The notes below the pieces were generated by a model, which was not told the origin of the DNA, searched no databases, and worked only from the letters and a program-made list of their open reading frames with translations. Shown piece by piece: positions 40,001 through 47,799 of a stretch of DNA of 64,000 nucleotides; the first letter of the stretch is position 1; each line of letters starts with the position of its first letter. The stretch comes from Adhaeribacter radiodurans (GTDB lineage Bacteria > Bacteroidota > Bacteroidia > Cytophagales > Hymenobacteraceae): NCBI RefSeq assembly GCF_014075995.1, contig NZ_CP055153.1, positions 4,402,001 to 4,466,000 of the forward strand. The letters are read 5' to 3'. Made by a program: the position numbers and the translations under genes.

Positions 40001-41934
40001 CGGGTGGGATCTAAGTAACTGGCCGAGGCCGAATTTTGGATAGCGGTATTTAAAGCAGCGCTATTACTAATATTTACCGTAAACGTAATTTGCACCGTGC
40101 CGCCCGAAGGAATATAGAATGTGCCCCAAGTAGGAGTGGTCGCGCCAGCAGTTGGCGTAATGGTAGCATTAGCAGTAGTTAACACAGCCGCTTTAGCAGC
40201 CGTTTGCCCGGCATCGTCGTAGCTGCCGGCGCCTAATGTAATGGAAGTAGTAGCATTAAAAGTAACATTGGCTGGTAAAGCATCTGTAACCCGAACTCCT
40301 TGCGCACTGCCCCCTGTATTGGTTACAGTAATAGTATAAGTAGCCTGGGTACCACTTGTTAAACGGTATACTGTCGGGGTAGAAGTTGATTTTGTAACGG
40401 CTAAAACAGGTAAACAACCAGCCCCAGAAGCACTATTTGTTAATTGAACGGCAGTTACTGTATTACTTAAAGTTCCGGTTGCTCCAGCTGTTGCCCCATA
40501 AGCAACTGGAGTAGTAGTACCGGTTAAAGTTAAACCGTTAGCTCCTCCGGCAACGCTACTACCAGCTGCTAAAGCAGAAGAGGAATAAATTACCCCACCG
40601 CCGCCACCACCACCAGGTCCGTGCGATGAGCCGCCCCCTGTATTTGATCCTCCGGTTCCACCTGTTGCGGTTACCGTAATTGTGTTAACAGCTCCACTAG
40701 CGGCTGTAAGTAGAACACTTCCTCCAGCTCCTCCTCCACCGCTGCCATCGTTGGTAACAGAAGTGTTACCACTACTACCATTCGCATTAATAGTACCATT
40801 TCCGGTAACAGTACCAGCCCGCACCATTACAATACCACCACCAGCGGCACCACTACTGGCTAAACCATTCAGTAAGTTACCCGAACCATTGTTCGTTGTA
40901 CCGGCACCGCCGCCGCCACCCATTACTAATCTACCCGGCGCTAGCGCCCCAAAAGCGGTTCCACCGAATCCACCTACTGTTGCACCGCTACTCCATGCAT
41001 TACCCCCTTTACCACCAGTACCGCCGTTAGCACCACCGCCACCACCTGAATTTTGGTCGTTAGCTGTTGGGTTGCCGTCATTTCCGCCGCCACCAGCATT
41101 TCCCGGCGCCCCTCGGCCCATACTACCATTCGCGTAGCCTTCCACAGCCGTATTTAGTAAAGCTCCGTTATTAAACACGTTGGCGGGCGTACCAGCTGTA
41201 CCTTCCCCTTTCTGTGCGTGCGCTGCTTGCGTAGATAAAGAACGATAATCGGCATTTGTTAAACCAGTTGTACCAGCTAATACCCGACCGGCACCACCCC
41301 GAAAACCAGCACCGGCAACATTAATAGTTTGACTGTTAAAATTTAATCGTCCGGCCACATCCATTGCTATTACCCCACCAGTACTTCCATTCCAGGGAAT
41401 AGCCGTTATTGCGGCTGATAAAGTAATAGCGCTGTATTGCGGTACCCGAACTACTTGGTAACGAAACTGACCTGTGGTGTTAGCCGCTCCAAAATCTGAT
41501 GTACTATAGTTATTAACTGTACCACTGGTTAAATTAAGCGTTCCGCCAGATGTAGCCACGTTATTAGCAGCTAGTGCATACTCATATTTACCGGCAATAA
41601 AGTTAGGGTTAGATATATTTCCCGAAGCAGTATTAGAACCAGCCCCATACGCAGAATTATTACTGGTATTTATATCCGCGCCCTGCATTTGAATAATTAA
41701 GACTAAATCGCCTTTGTTAATGGGGGTAGCACTACCAGTAGAAGTACCTAAACTTAAAGTAGTAGAGCCGACCGCCACTGTTCCGGCACCCGGATAATAC
41801 GTATTAATTGTAGCTGTATTAGTGCTAGGAGAACCATCCTTACCAGGAGAGATACAAATTTGGGCCTTTGTGTATAAATTAGCAGCAAAAAAAAATACAC
41901 AAAACAACAACAACCGAGTTAAAAAACAATGCAT
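34084..41934 (-). CDS. Giant T9SS-exported surface protein with DUF11 repeats
   Basis: The 2,616-residue protein starts with a signal peptide (1-24). A Gly/Ala/Asn-rich beta-helical-looking segment follows (about 30-500). Eleven DUF11 repeats (about 510-1915) come next, ten of them with the VTNTVxxxPYYxG opening. Two cadherin-like domains (about 1915-2080) precede an Asp-rich calcium-binding tract (about 2080-2410, DxDGDG and DSDNDG motifs as in thrombospondin type 3 repeats). The C-terminus is a T9SS sorting domain (YPNPAQDKVNLQFS ... GMYVLYLNG ... IQLIKN). An adhesin or matrix role is inference. It is its own transcription unit. Confidence 0.93.
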   Translation of the reverse strand: MHCFLTRLLLFCVFFFAANLYTKAQICISPGKDGSPSTNTATINTYYPGAGTVAVGSTTLSLGTSTGSATPINKGDLVLIIQMQGADINTSNNSAYGAGSNTASGNISNPNFIAGKYEYALAANNVATSGGTLNLTSGTVNNYSTSDFGAANTTGQFRYQVVRVPQYSAITLSAAITAIPWNGSTGGVIAMDVAGRLNFNSQTINVAGAGFRGGAGRVLAGTTGLTNADYRSLSTQAAHAQKGEGTAGTPANVFNNGALLNTAVEGYANGSMGRGAPGNAGGGGNDGNPTANDQNSGGGGGANGGTGGKGGNAWSSGATVGGFGGTAFGALAPGRLVMGGGGGAGTTNNGSGNLLNGLASSGAAGGGIVMVRAGTVTGNGTINANGSSGNTSVTNDGSGGGGAGGSVLLTAASGAVNTITVTATGGTGGSNTGGGSSHGPGGGGGGGVIYSSSALAAGSSVAGGANGLTLTGTTTPVAYGATAGATGTLSNTVTAVQLTNSASGAGCLPVLAVTKSTSTPTVYRLTSGTQATYTITVTNTGGSAQGVRVTDALPANVTFNATTSITLGAGSYDDAGQTAAKAAVLTTANATITPTAGATTPTWGTFYIPSGGTVQITFTVNISNSAALNTAIQNSASASYLDPTRTTFSRLVTMDAVSGDIKTYETGANATADVPGTNYNGTNSSGEEVTIRLPVDVSVTNTVSSAPYYVGKEVTYTITATNNSSAGANGLVITDLLPAGLTFMSATPASGSYNATNGTWTIGNLANGTSTTLTLKALPNAAGNITTTATITNQTEPDEVTSNNSASNTITVAAPADVAVTNTVTAAPYYNGVNTTFTVTARNNGPNTATGINILDQLPASLELVSASPSIGTYNSTTGNWAITSLANNGTATLTLLVKPKTIGEIVTTATKTAQSEYDSNTANDAASASINVNANADLVVTNAVAAGPYYRGEPTTYTVTVNNAGPDAASGVIIKDLLPNGLTFVSATPSVGTYNNTTGNWSIGSLAKDATVTLTIRATPNTTQSITTTAAVFAQTEYDAVSANNSSSNTIYPNAAADIAISNTVAAGPYYNGVNTTFTVTARNNGLSNATNVSVLDQLPAGLQFVSATPSDGSYNSTTGIWDIGNLVNNTQATLTLIVKPTTTGTLSTTASKNGATEFDNVSSNNQATASIPVLANADLAVTNTVSPSPYVVGTDVTYTITVTNNGPNATSAVSITDQLPAGLDFKSYTASTGVGTYNSTTGVWTVGALASGASQTLTLVAAPNTTNTITTTASVTNSSTYDSQTGNNAASNSINVNAKPVADIAITNTPAAGPYYNKVQTTFTVTAKNNGPGATSGVQVTDLLPAGLTFISAVPSVGTYNNTTGIWDIGSIGSGVTQTLVLTVEPNTVGDQVTLASKTAQATTENDNVPGNDSDSKTITVSPNADIGIDISVGNGPYYLGDYPVFTAKVRNNGPNTATNVQFYDNRPGAFDTNTIITTTSTGTYNRATGYWDIPSLAPGQEATITLTGKLIRSGAVSFLVSKTGETQFDSNPGNNEDFASIYVNPASDIEVTNTVSAEPYINGNLVTYTVNAKNLGPSPASGVAITDKLPAGLQFVSATTTSGTYDAANGIWTVGNIALNATQILTIVAKPIQSGTFITTATKTAQNENDKVTENNSSQNTITVGASADVAASFNVTPGPYYNGVTPTTFTGTITNNGPDIATGIIYYDNRSSGGNVNVQGITVSQGTYNPLTGYWNVGTLAPGASATFKVETLPSATGSTNITISKTGQDQTDLVPANNDATITINVQEAADIALTSSQSNAPYFTGQPATFTITATNNGANDATAVAVTHALPAGLTLVSANPAVGSYNSSTGIWQIGNLAKATSTTITFTVIPTIAGQLTVQSSKSAATEYDAVAGNNSVNTVFNNVLIHQPAVYTAIAARNVDSYTNGQSLATVVDPDGTIAAAEITSGTLPAGVAFNTTTGEFTVADRSLLAAGSYTFQVKTTDPMGGQSTPSVTITFLPDAEASAVVFTAKNFYDYKNNDILATFTDDDGAITNTTLVSGPLPNGVTMPDGHIVVNNRFLIRPGSYPITVRTLDAIGGTTEKSITLIITQDRDGDGVSDFVDIDDNNDGITDLISGSGIDPFGDENGDGNFNYYDPTFLHPKYGAFRDINNDQINDWFDIDLDGIINSLDLDMDGDGIANTREANRGVAPGNYNTLLGRYGGIVGNNGMPDFAETSPDNGISRLPMPDTDGDSFLDFLDLDSDNDGIPDNIEAQTTAGFIAPNQIDDDNDGIASVYDGSENGQPLVPINTDGAYVNSDTIPDYLDLDSDNDGSSDYYEAFDVNHDKKALDNLLQRAQDFEASSNLGYYLNRDSNNFQDGDNVPDWLEKQATNPNFLSANNTTYYRDTDKDGLVDLFDNNNFGVVVNPSVSNNIADFRSVDVIVPLPVELLRFEAKNQNNQVYLTWATASEKNNDYFVVERSSDGKTFTSIGQVKGAGTTNQLKEYSFFDQSPLFGTAYYRLKQVDFNAVSKLSKIIAVDVKLSPVTATKLYPNPAQDKVNLQFSAIANGTAAIEIMDAKGRRVKTQLITVTSGQNIIVLNIQDLATGMYVLYLNGNNMHSTIQLIKN
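36190..40405 (-). repeat. DNA-level array of eleven DUF11-coding repeats
   Basis: Units of roughly 350-390 bases repeat within the giant gene. Short identical stretches recur between units, such as those coding for PYYNGVNTTFTVTARNNG in units 3 and 5. Such near-identity points to recent unit duplication and makes the array prone to recombination and assembly collapse. Confidence 0.85.
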
Positions 41935-42748
41935 ACTAAATCAAGCTCTTTGTAAAATCTTATTCTATTTTATTCTTCCAGGAAACTTAAGTATAAAACC
42001 ACCCCTCTGCACAAAGGAAAATTATAGTTAAAATACAATATACAACTATACTTGATACCGTATTTAAAATGCACATACAAAAGAATCAATGAATTAAACT
42101 TAATAATGATCTCAATTAAATTAATTTCATAATAATTATTATTTCTAAGCTAAATACAATTTTATTTTTAGCATAATCCAATTTATATTTTAGTGCTATT
42201 TATGCGTAATACCCTTTACAGGATACCAAAGTTTATTTGGAATTAAGTTAAGAAGTACAAGTTTCAAGATAGTAAACGTTCGACTTTTGTGCGGTTGAAA
42301 AGCTTAATACTAATGTTACTCCAATAATCCCGGCTTTCGGTATAGTAAACTTATTTTGTTCAGCTACTTTATATATAAAATATTATATAATTATGCAAAA
42401 ATCGATACTAAAGTATAATTTTACATTTACCAATTAAAAAATTATACTTAAATAAGAATAAATCCTTTTTACTTAAACAAATGTATTAACAATAACCCTC
42501 CTATACCAACCTTAAATAACCTTTTTATTTACTTATACATAAAAAACAACACAACATAATAATTGTTTATTTCCAAGTTATAATAACTAGCTATTTTAAA
42601 AGTAAAACTAACTTTCATTTTCTTATTAATTTATTACATTACTTTCATCAACTCAGGTATCTTTTATTAAACTCTAGATTTTCACTACTCAATTATGTAC
42701 ATTAATAGTACCGTCTAACTAATTTTAGGTAAAATCTTAAAATGCTCC
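41935..42748. other. 814-base AT-rich spacer upstream of the giant protein gene
   Basis: This is the longest non-coding stretch in the window and markedly more AT-rich than its neighbours. It separates two divergent genes and should contain both promoters. I found no exact TAnnTTTG box, hairpin or coding frame. A small RNA or curved regulatory DNA cannot be excluded by eye. Confidence 0.5.
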
Positions 42749-43423
42749 ATGAAACAAATTATAGAAAAACATCCATTAGCTATTCGCTGGTTTCATTGGG
42801 TAAACTTTCCGGTTTTAATTATTATGATTTGGAGTGGCTTATTAATTTACTGGGCGAATGATGTTTATAAGTTGGGCTGGGGAGACATTACTCTCCTGGC
42901 ATTTTTTCCCGATTCTTTTTATAAAGCTTTAAAAATCCCGTTTCGGCTCGCGGAAGGCATGTCACTGCATTTTATGTTTATGTGGCTCTTTCTGCTAAAC
43001 GGTTTATTGTATGTACTTTATACCCTATTTTCGGGCGAATGGCGTTATTTACTACCTAACCGCTACTCTTTCCGGGAAGCCTGGCAAGTTTTGTTATTTG
43101 ATTTAGGAATTTCTAAGATTCAACCGCCAGTTCGTAAATTTAATGGCGCCCAGCAAATTGCCTATACCAGCGTAATAGTTATGGGACTTGGCTCCGTGCT
43201 CACGGGTTTGGCTATTTATAAACCCATTCAGTTGGCCTGTTTATGTTCTTTATTAGGTGGTTACGCTTTTGCCCGTATGTTGCATTTTATTTTAACAATT
43301 GGATACGTCTTATTTTTTCTCATTCACATCTTGCAGGTTATTCGGGCAGGTTGGAATAATTTTCAGGCAATGATTACGGGCTTCGAAATAAAACAACCTA
43401 ATAAAACCAACCCTAATACTTAA
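42749..43423 (+). CDS. Membrane cytochrome b (cytochrome b561/thiosulfate-reductase type)
   Basis: The 224-residue integral membrane protein has about four to five helices. Conserved His residues suited to heme binding occur in HPLAIRWFHWVNF, LHFMFMW, LHFILTIGY and LIHILQV. This family carries electrons between quinones and a periplasmic oxidoreductase. The molybdopterin protein encoded 11 bases downstream is its clear partner. Confidence 0.85.
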   Translation: MKQIIEKHPLAIRWFHWVNFPVLIIMIWSGLLIYWANDVYKLGWGDITLLAFFPDSFYKALKIPFRLAEGMSLHFMFMWLFLLNGLLYVLYTLFSGEWRYLLPNRYSFREAWQVLLFDLGISKIQPPVRKFNGAQQIAYTSVIVMGLGSVLTGLAIYKPIQLACLCSLLGGYAFARMLHFILTIGYVLFFLIHILQVIRAGWNNFQAMITGFEIKQPNKTNPNT

Positions 43424-43434
43424 TCATCTAAGCC

Positions 43435-44241
43435 ATGGCAGAAAATAATCCATTTCCCACTGAAAAAGAAGTTACCGAACAAAAAATTAAACGACGTACT
43501 TTCCTGGCTTTTACGGTATTTACAGTGGCTGGCTTAGGTAGTATCGGAATCTGGAAAGCTTTTAGGACTTTACCTAAATCAAAAAATGGTTTAGCTGCTC
43601 CTTCCCGTCAGGTACTAGCCTTTAACGAAAAAGTAAATACTATCCTTTTCAGTGACCAGCATTTAGCTCCCACTTACCCAATTGAAGCAGCCGCCCGAAA
43701 ACCCCGCGTAAATGGCCGAGTTGGACTTTCTAAAAATTTTGATTCTGTTAACTGGCAGCTTCAGGTAAACGAACCGGGAAAATCGCAGTCGCTTTCCATT
43801 CCCTTGGATGATATTAAACGTTTACCTAAAACAGAACTAATTTTTGATTTTAAATGCATTGAAGGCTGGAACCAAATTGTACATTACGGCGGGGTTAAAT
43901 TTTCGGATTTTCTGCAAGCCTATCAATTAGGAACTCAATCGGGTAAACCATTATTGGCTGCCCAACCCAAGGATTGGTATCCGTATGTGGGGTTAGAAAC
44001 GCCTGACCGTGGTTATTACGTGGGTCTGGATATGCCCAGCGTTTTGCACCCGCAAACCTTACTCTGCTACGAAATGAACAGAGAAGATTTATCTTTAAAA
44101 CACGGCGCACCCCTCCGGTTAATTATTCCGACTAAATACGGCGTAAAAAGCTTAAAACGAATTGGAACCCTCTTTTTTTCTCTTACCCAACCCCGGGATT
44201 ACTGGCACGAGCGTGGCTACATATACGATTCTTCGCTGTAG
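43435..44241 (+). CDS. Molybdopterin-dependent oxidoreductase (sulfite oxidase/MsrP-like)
   Basis: The 268-residue protein carries a twin-arginine-type signal (KRRTFLAFTV) near residue 20. The sulfite-oxidase fold is indicated by the Mo-ligand Cys 141 in FDFKCIEGW, VGLETPDRGYYVGLDMP, and LRLIIPTKYG. With the membrane cytochrome it forms a YedYZ-like two-component oxidoreductase, facing the periplasm. The substrate may be methionine sulfoxide or another small oxide, which the sequence does not resolve. Confidence 0.86.
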   Translation: MAENNPFPTEKEVTEQKIKRRTFLAFTVFTVAGLGSIGIWKAFRTLPKSKNGLAAPSRQVLAFNEKVNTILFSDQHLAPTYPIEAAARKPRVNGRVGLSKNFDSVNWQLQVNEPGKSQSLSIPLDDIKRLPKTELIFDFKCIEGWNQIVHYGGVKFSDFLQAYQLGTQSGKPLLAAQPKDWYPYVGLETPDRGYYVGLDMPSVLHPQTLLCYEMNREDLSLKHGAPLRLIIPTKYGVKSLKRIGTLFFSLTQPRDYWHERGYIYDSSL

Positions 44242-44463
44242 TTACTATTTATTTAAATAGCGACTATGAAAAAGTAAAATTTACTAAACTAAGTTCACTC
44301 CTGCTCTCTCCAAAACATAATTTAGCCCCACTGGTTACTTAAAAAAGTTCTAAAAACACCTGACTAAACTTAAGCAGTTTTAATAGAAGTATTCGGCTTT
44401 ACTTTAAGGTTTCGCCGTTAAAAATTCACTATTTTATTAAAAACCTGTAAACCATAATTTACT

Positions 44464-44943
44464 ATGTTGAAGGGATTTAAGGAATTTACTATGCGGGGCA
44501 ACGTAATTGACCCGGCAGTAGGCGTAATTATTAGAGCTGCTTTCGGGCGCATGGTTGATTCGGTGGTAAACGATTTGGTAATGCCACTAGCAGGTAAAAC
44601 TATTAGCAATGTAGAATTTAGTAAATTATACATCGCTAATTCCGGTAAAATTATTCCCGGTATGGCCTTAGCCGATGCTAAAAAGCTACAACCAGTATTT
44701 GCGTGAGGTAAATGCGTTACTATCTCAATCAATTTTGTAATGCTGACATATATTACTTTGCTGCTGGTTAAAGGCCTGAATAGCTTAATTCATAAAGAAT
44801 TGCGATTTCTTTTGTACCCCACCCCTACCAAAAAAGAATTATTGCTTGCTGAAATGCGCGACATTCTGAAGCAAATAGCCGTTAAATACGTTTTTGTCGC
44901 CGATATTATAAATAGCTACACCTGTGGTAAATATTTACTTTAA
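44464..44943 (+). pseudogene. mscL: Frameshifted large-conductance mechanosensitive channel (mscL)
   Basis: The start MLKGFKEFTMRGNVIDPAVGVII is a clear MscL N-terminus, split here at residues 1-23, but the frame ends at 44706 (80 codons). The second half resumes in other frames. A short MRYYLNQF piece is followed by a frame at 44740-44943 that carries TLLLVKGLNSLIHKE and the TKKELLLAEMRDILKQ tail of MscL. At least two frame breaks separate the parts. TM1 also has Arg where the family has Gly (GVIIRAAFG). The channel is almost certainly not made as one protein. Confidence 0.85.
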
Positions 44944-45032
44944 ATACCACAGCAAAGTATAATACCTGATTAGAGCCTGAAATAAGAGAAAACCTAATTC
45001 CTATAGTTTATTTTTTACTAAACTTTTCACTT

Positions 45033-46127
45033 ATGCGCCAATTTTACTTGTTGAGTTTATTTCTTACGGCATGCTTCATCGGGCGAGCTGGTTACAGCCA
45101 AAACCTGAAACCGGGCTTTGATAAAGAAGAATACATAGAATTACTAAAAATTTATTCCCGGTGGGGCGACTCCACTTTTTACGCTGGTATTGCTCAATCC
45201 GAAACGTACACGCGCGCTTACGGATCGCCAACGGTGGGCTTAGAGAATCGCTGGGAGCTGCACGTAAATAAGGCGCATTCGGTAGCCGTTATTAGTATTC
45301 GGGGTACAACTGCCGATCCGGTAAGCTGGTTGGCCAACTTCTATGCGGCTATGGTTCCGGCCAAAGGTTCTATTCAACTCACCCATAATTTAAATTTTAA
45401 TTACCAACTGGCTACTAATCCGCGGGCGGCCGTGCACGCCGGTTGGCTTATAAGTCTTGGTTTTTTGGCAAATGATATATTGCCGCGCCTGGATTCCTGC
45501 TACCGGGCGGGCATAAAAGAATATATTATTTTAGGTCATAGCCAAGGTGGTGCTATTGCGTACTTGCTTACGTCGCATTTGTATAATTTGCAAGATACCG
45601 GAAAACTGCCCGCTGATATTAGGTTTAAAACGTATTGCAGCGCCGGGCCCAAACCAGGCAACTTGTATTATGCTTATGAGTACGAAAGTCGCACCCAAGG
45701 CGGCTGGGCTTTTAACGTGGTAAACTCCGCCGATTGGGTACCAGAATTTCCTATTTCTATTCAAACCGTAAATGATTTTAACCTCACCAACCCATTCATA
45801 AACGCGAAAGCTGGGATAAAAAAGCAAAAATTTCCCCGGAGAGCAGCCTTACATTACGTGTATAAACAACTAACCAAACATACTTTAAAAGCCCAGAAAC
45901 GCTATCAGCAATATTTGGGTACTAAAGCTTCTAAATTCGTAAAGTCGCAATTAAAAGAAATTCAGATTCCAACTTATTATAATTCCAATCATTATGTGCG
46001 TACGGGCGCTTTTATTGTGTTACTGGCCGATGAAGCTTACTACCAGCAATTTCCCGAAAGTAAGACCAAAGTATTTACGCATCACATGTTGCAGCCTTAT
46101 TACTATCTCGCTCAAAAATTGAAATAA
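45033..46127 (+). CDS. Secreted class 3-type lipase
   Basis: The 364-residue alpha/beta-hydrolase has a signal peptide (1-22, ending GYSQ). ISIRGTTADPVSWLANF is followed by the nucleophile elbow GHSQGG with Ser 170, FKTYCSAGPKPGN, and NSADWVPEFP, which supplies the catalytic Asp region. The His is probably in the final third. The family hydrolyses acylglycerols. It is a monocistronic gene. Confidence 0.88.
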   Translation: MRQFYLLSLFLTACFIGRAGYSQNLKPGFDKEEYIELLKIYSRWGDSTFYAGIAQSETYTRAYGSPTVGLENRWELHVNKAHSVAVISIRGTTADPVSWLANFYAAMVPAKGSIQLTHNLNFNYQLATNPRAAVHAGWLISLGFLANDILPRLDSCYRAGIKEYIILGHSQGGAIAYLLTSHLYNLQDTGKLPADIRFKTYCSAGPKPGNLYYAYEYESRTQGGWAFNVVNSADWVPEFPISIQTVNDFNLTNPFINAKAGIKKQKFPRRAALHYVYKQLTKHTLKAQKRYQQYLGTKASKFVKSQLKEIQIPTYYNSNHYVRTGAFIVLLADEAYYQQFPESKTKVFTHHMLQPYYYLAQKLK

Positions 46128-46192
46128 GTAAAAATAAACCTTTTTGTTACTTTAAACGCCCCAGTACTTTATCAGGATTTACTAAAATTACC

Positions 46193-46468
46193 TTGTTCCA
46201 AAATATATTTGGTTCAAAATCTTTTCCTATTCCAGTTAAAGACCAACTCACGGTTACTTTTGAAGCTCCCGCTCAGCAAAAAGTGCAAATAAGATTTTTG
46301 GATAGGCTGGTAAATGCATTATTAAAACCTAACCTAGCGGCAATTGGTGGAGCGCAGCAAATAAAGTTATGGCTCTATTTTAAAAATATCTGGATACTAT
46401 TATCTCATTACTTAAGCGCCTTCCGCTTAGGAGTTCAATTGTTTTACAATCAACCTGATTTTGAATAA
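46193..46468 (+). pseudogene. Relic of a T9SS C-terminal sorting domain
   Basis: This 91-codon frame starts at TTG and has no ATG upstream. Its residues match a type IX sorting domain: FPIPVKDQLTVTFEAPAQQ, then KVQIRFLDRL and LAAIGGAQQIKL, with a decayed end where GxY and the basic tail should be (RLGVQLFYNQPDF). A real T9SS domain needs a large passenger before it, and none precedes it. It is most likely the remnant of a deleted surface-protein gene. Confidence 0.6.
46204..46211 (+). promoter_or_regulatory. TATATTTG sequence inside the T9SS relic
   Basis: This is an exact TAnnTTTG match, but it lies within the coding remnant and has no gene shortly downstream, so it may be chance. Confidence 0.2.
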
Positions 46469-46693
46469 ATATGTAATAATTATTTATTTATTCTTATTTT
46501 TGCTGGCGCATACGCAAGTTATGTTAGAACAGAAGAAACATATTGCTTTAACTTCCTTCTTTTTCTTTTTTGGCCCGCTCGGGGCTAGTAAATAATCTAT
46601 GCTCCTTCCGGGAGTAGTTCTCTTGTAAGGAGATTCGCAAAATCTTATCAAATTCTAAAATCTTATAGTTCTTCAACTATAAATCATTTTGCT

Positions 46694-47728
46694 ATGTACA
46701 ATATTTCACCATCTATAGAAGAAAAAAGAAAATTAAAGCTGCATATTAATCCCAAGCACCCGGTTTGCCAGTTAAAATCTAAAATTCAAGAGTATTTTCC
46801 TGGCTTTACTTGTTTCGATACGTTATCCGAGGTAGTTACGCTTGCCGAAAACTTCGACAGTTTGTTGATTTCGGCCAACCATCCGGCGCGAGCAGTTACC
46901 GATACATATTACGTAGATGCTAACCATGTTTTGCGTACCCACACCTCGGCGCACCAAACCACCTTGCTGCAAAGAGGCGAAACTAAATTTTTAGTTACTG
47001 GAGATGTTTACCGCAAAGACACCATTGACCGAACGCATTATCCGGTGTTCCACCAGATGGAAGGGGTAAAACTTTTGCCAACGGGCACGGATGCTTTATC
47101 AGATTTAACAAAAACGTTAGAAGGATTGATACATCATTTGTTTCCGGGTAAAGAATACCGCTTTTTAGATGATTATTTTCCTTTTACTACCCCGTCTATA
47201 CAAGCCGAAGTGCAGGATAACGGCCAATGGGTCGAAATATTAGGAGCAGGCGTTATTCACCCCCAGATTCTTGCGAACAGCAACGTAGCAGGTACAGGAT
47301 GGGCTTTCGGTTTAGGTATAGACCGATTATTACTTAATTACTGCAGTATTCCGGATATACGGCTACTATGGTCTACCGACGAACGGTTTATGCAGCAATT
47401 TAAGGCCGGATTAACCACTTTCCAGCCTTATTCGAAATACCCGGCGGTTATCCGGGATATTTCTTTCTGGATAAAAGATTACGCTGAAAATATCGAAGGT
47501 CTCTGGAGCCGGCACAATGATTTTAGCGAGTTATGCCGGGAGATTGGTCAGGATTTGATTGAAAGTATAATCGTACTGGATAAATACACCAAGGCGGATG
47601 CAGTATCATTGGCTTACCGGATTGTGTACCAGTCCAACGACCGAACCCTACTCAACGAAGAAGTGAACGAATTTCAGGAAAGAATCAGAACGGAGGCTAG
47701 CCGCCAATTCGGGCTGATTTTAAGGTAA
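46694..47728 (+). CDS. Single-chain phenylalanyl-tRNA synthetase of the mitochondrial type
   Basis: The 344-residue class II synthetase has the catalytic core HTSAHQ (83-88), motif 2 around GDVYRKDTIDRTHYPVFHQME (split at residues 103-112 and 113-123), the Phe-pocket stretches FPFTTPS (162-168) and LGAGV (183-187), and motif 3 GWAFGLGIDRLLL (202-214). It is directly followed by an FDX-ACB anticodon-binding domain (248-344, starting KYPAVIRDISFW). That architecture is the one of mitochondrial PheRS, not of bacterial alpha-2-beta-2 enzymes. Ordinary pheS and pheT are not in this window. Confidence 0.88.
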   Translation: MYNISPSIEEKRKLKLHINPKHPVCQLKSKIQEYFPGFTCFDTLSEVVTLAENFDSLLISANHPARAVTDTYYVDANHVLRTHTSAHQTTLLQRGETKFLVTGDVYRKDTIDRTHYPVFHQMEGVKLLPTGTDALSDLTKTLEGLIHHLFPGKEYRFLDDYFPFTTPSIQAEVQDNGQWVEILGAGVIHPQILANSNVAGTGWAFGLGIDRLLLNYCSIPDIRLLWSTDERFMQQFKAGLTTFQPYSKYPAVIRDISFWIKDYAENIEGLWSRHNDFSELCREIGQDLIESIIVLDKYTKADAVSLAYRIVYQSNDRTLLNEEVNEFQERIRTEASRQFGLILR

Positions 47729-47775
47729 AAGCCAGCAGGTATTATTACCTGATAAATGTTTTCCGAGCAACCTTA

Positions 47776-47799
47776 CCCCTTCTCTTCTAAGAGAAGGGG
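47776..47799 (+). terminator. Hairpin after the PheRS-like gene
   Basis: CCCCTTCTC and GAGAAGGGG form a 9-base stem with a 6-base loop, 48 bases after the stop. The following bases (CTTAAATTAAAAAG) are not a clear T run, so terminator function is likely but not certain. Confidence 0.5.

Noticed and set aside
36190-40405. Repeats as a possible CRISPR array
   Set aside because: The units are protein-coding repeats of about 118 residues, not short repeats with unique spacers, and no cas genes are present.
40682-41137. Proline-rich 151-residue plus-strand frame
   Set aside because: It is the antisense of the Gly-rich segment of the giant protein. Glycine codons read as proline on the other strand.
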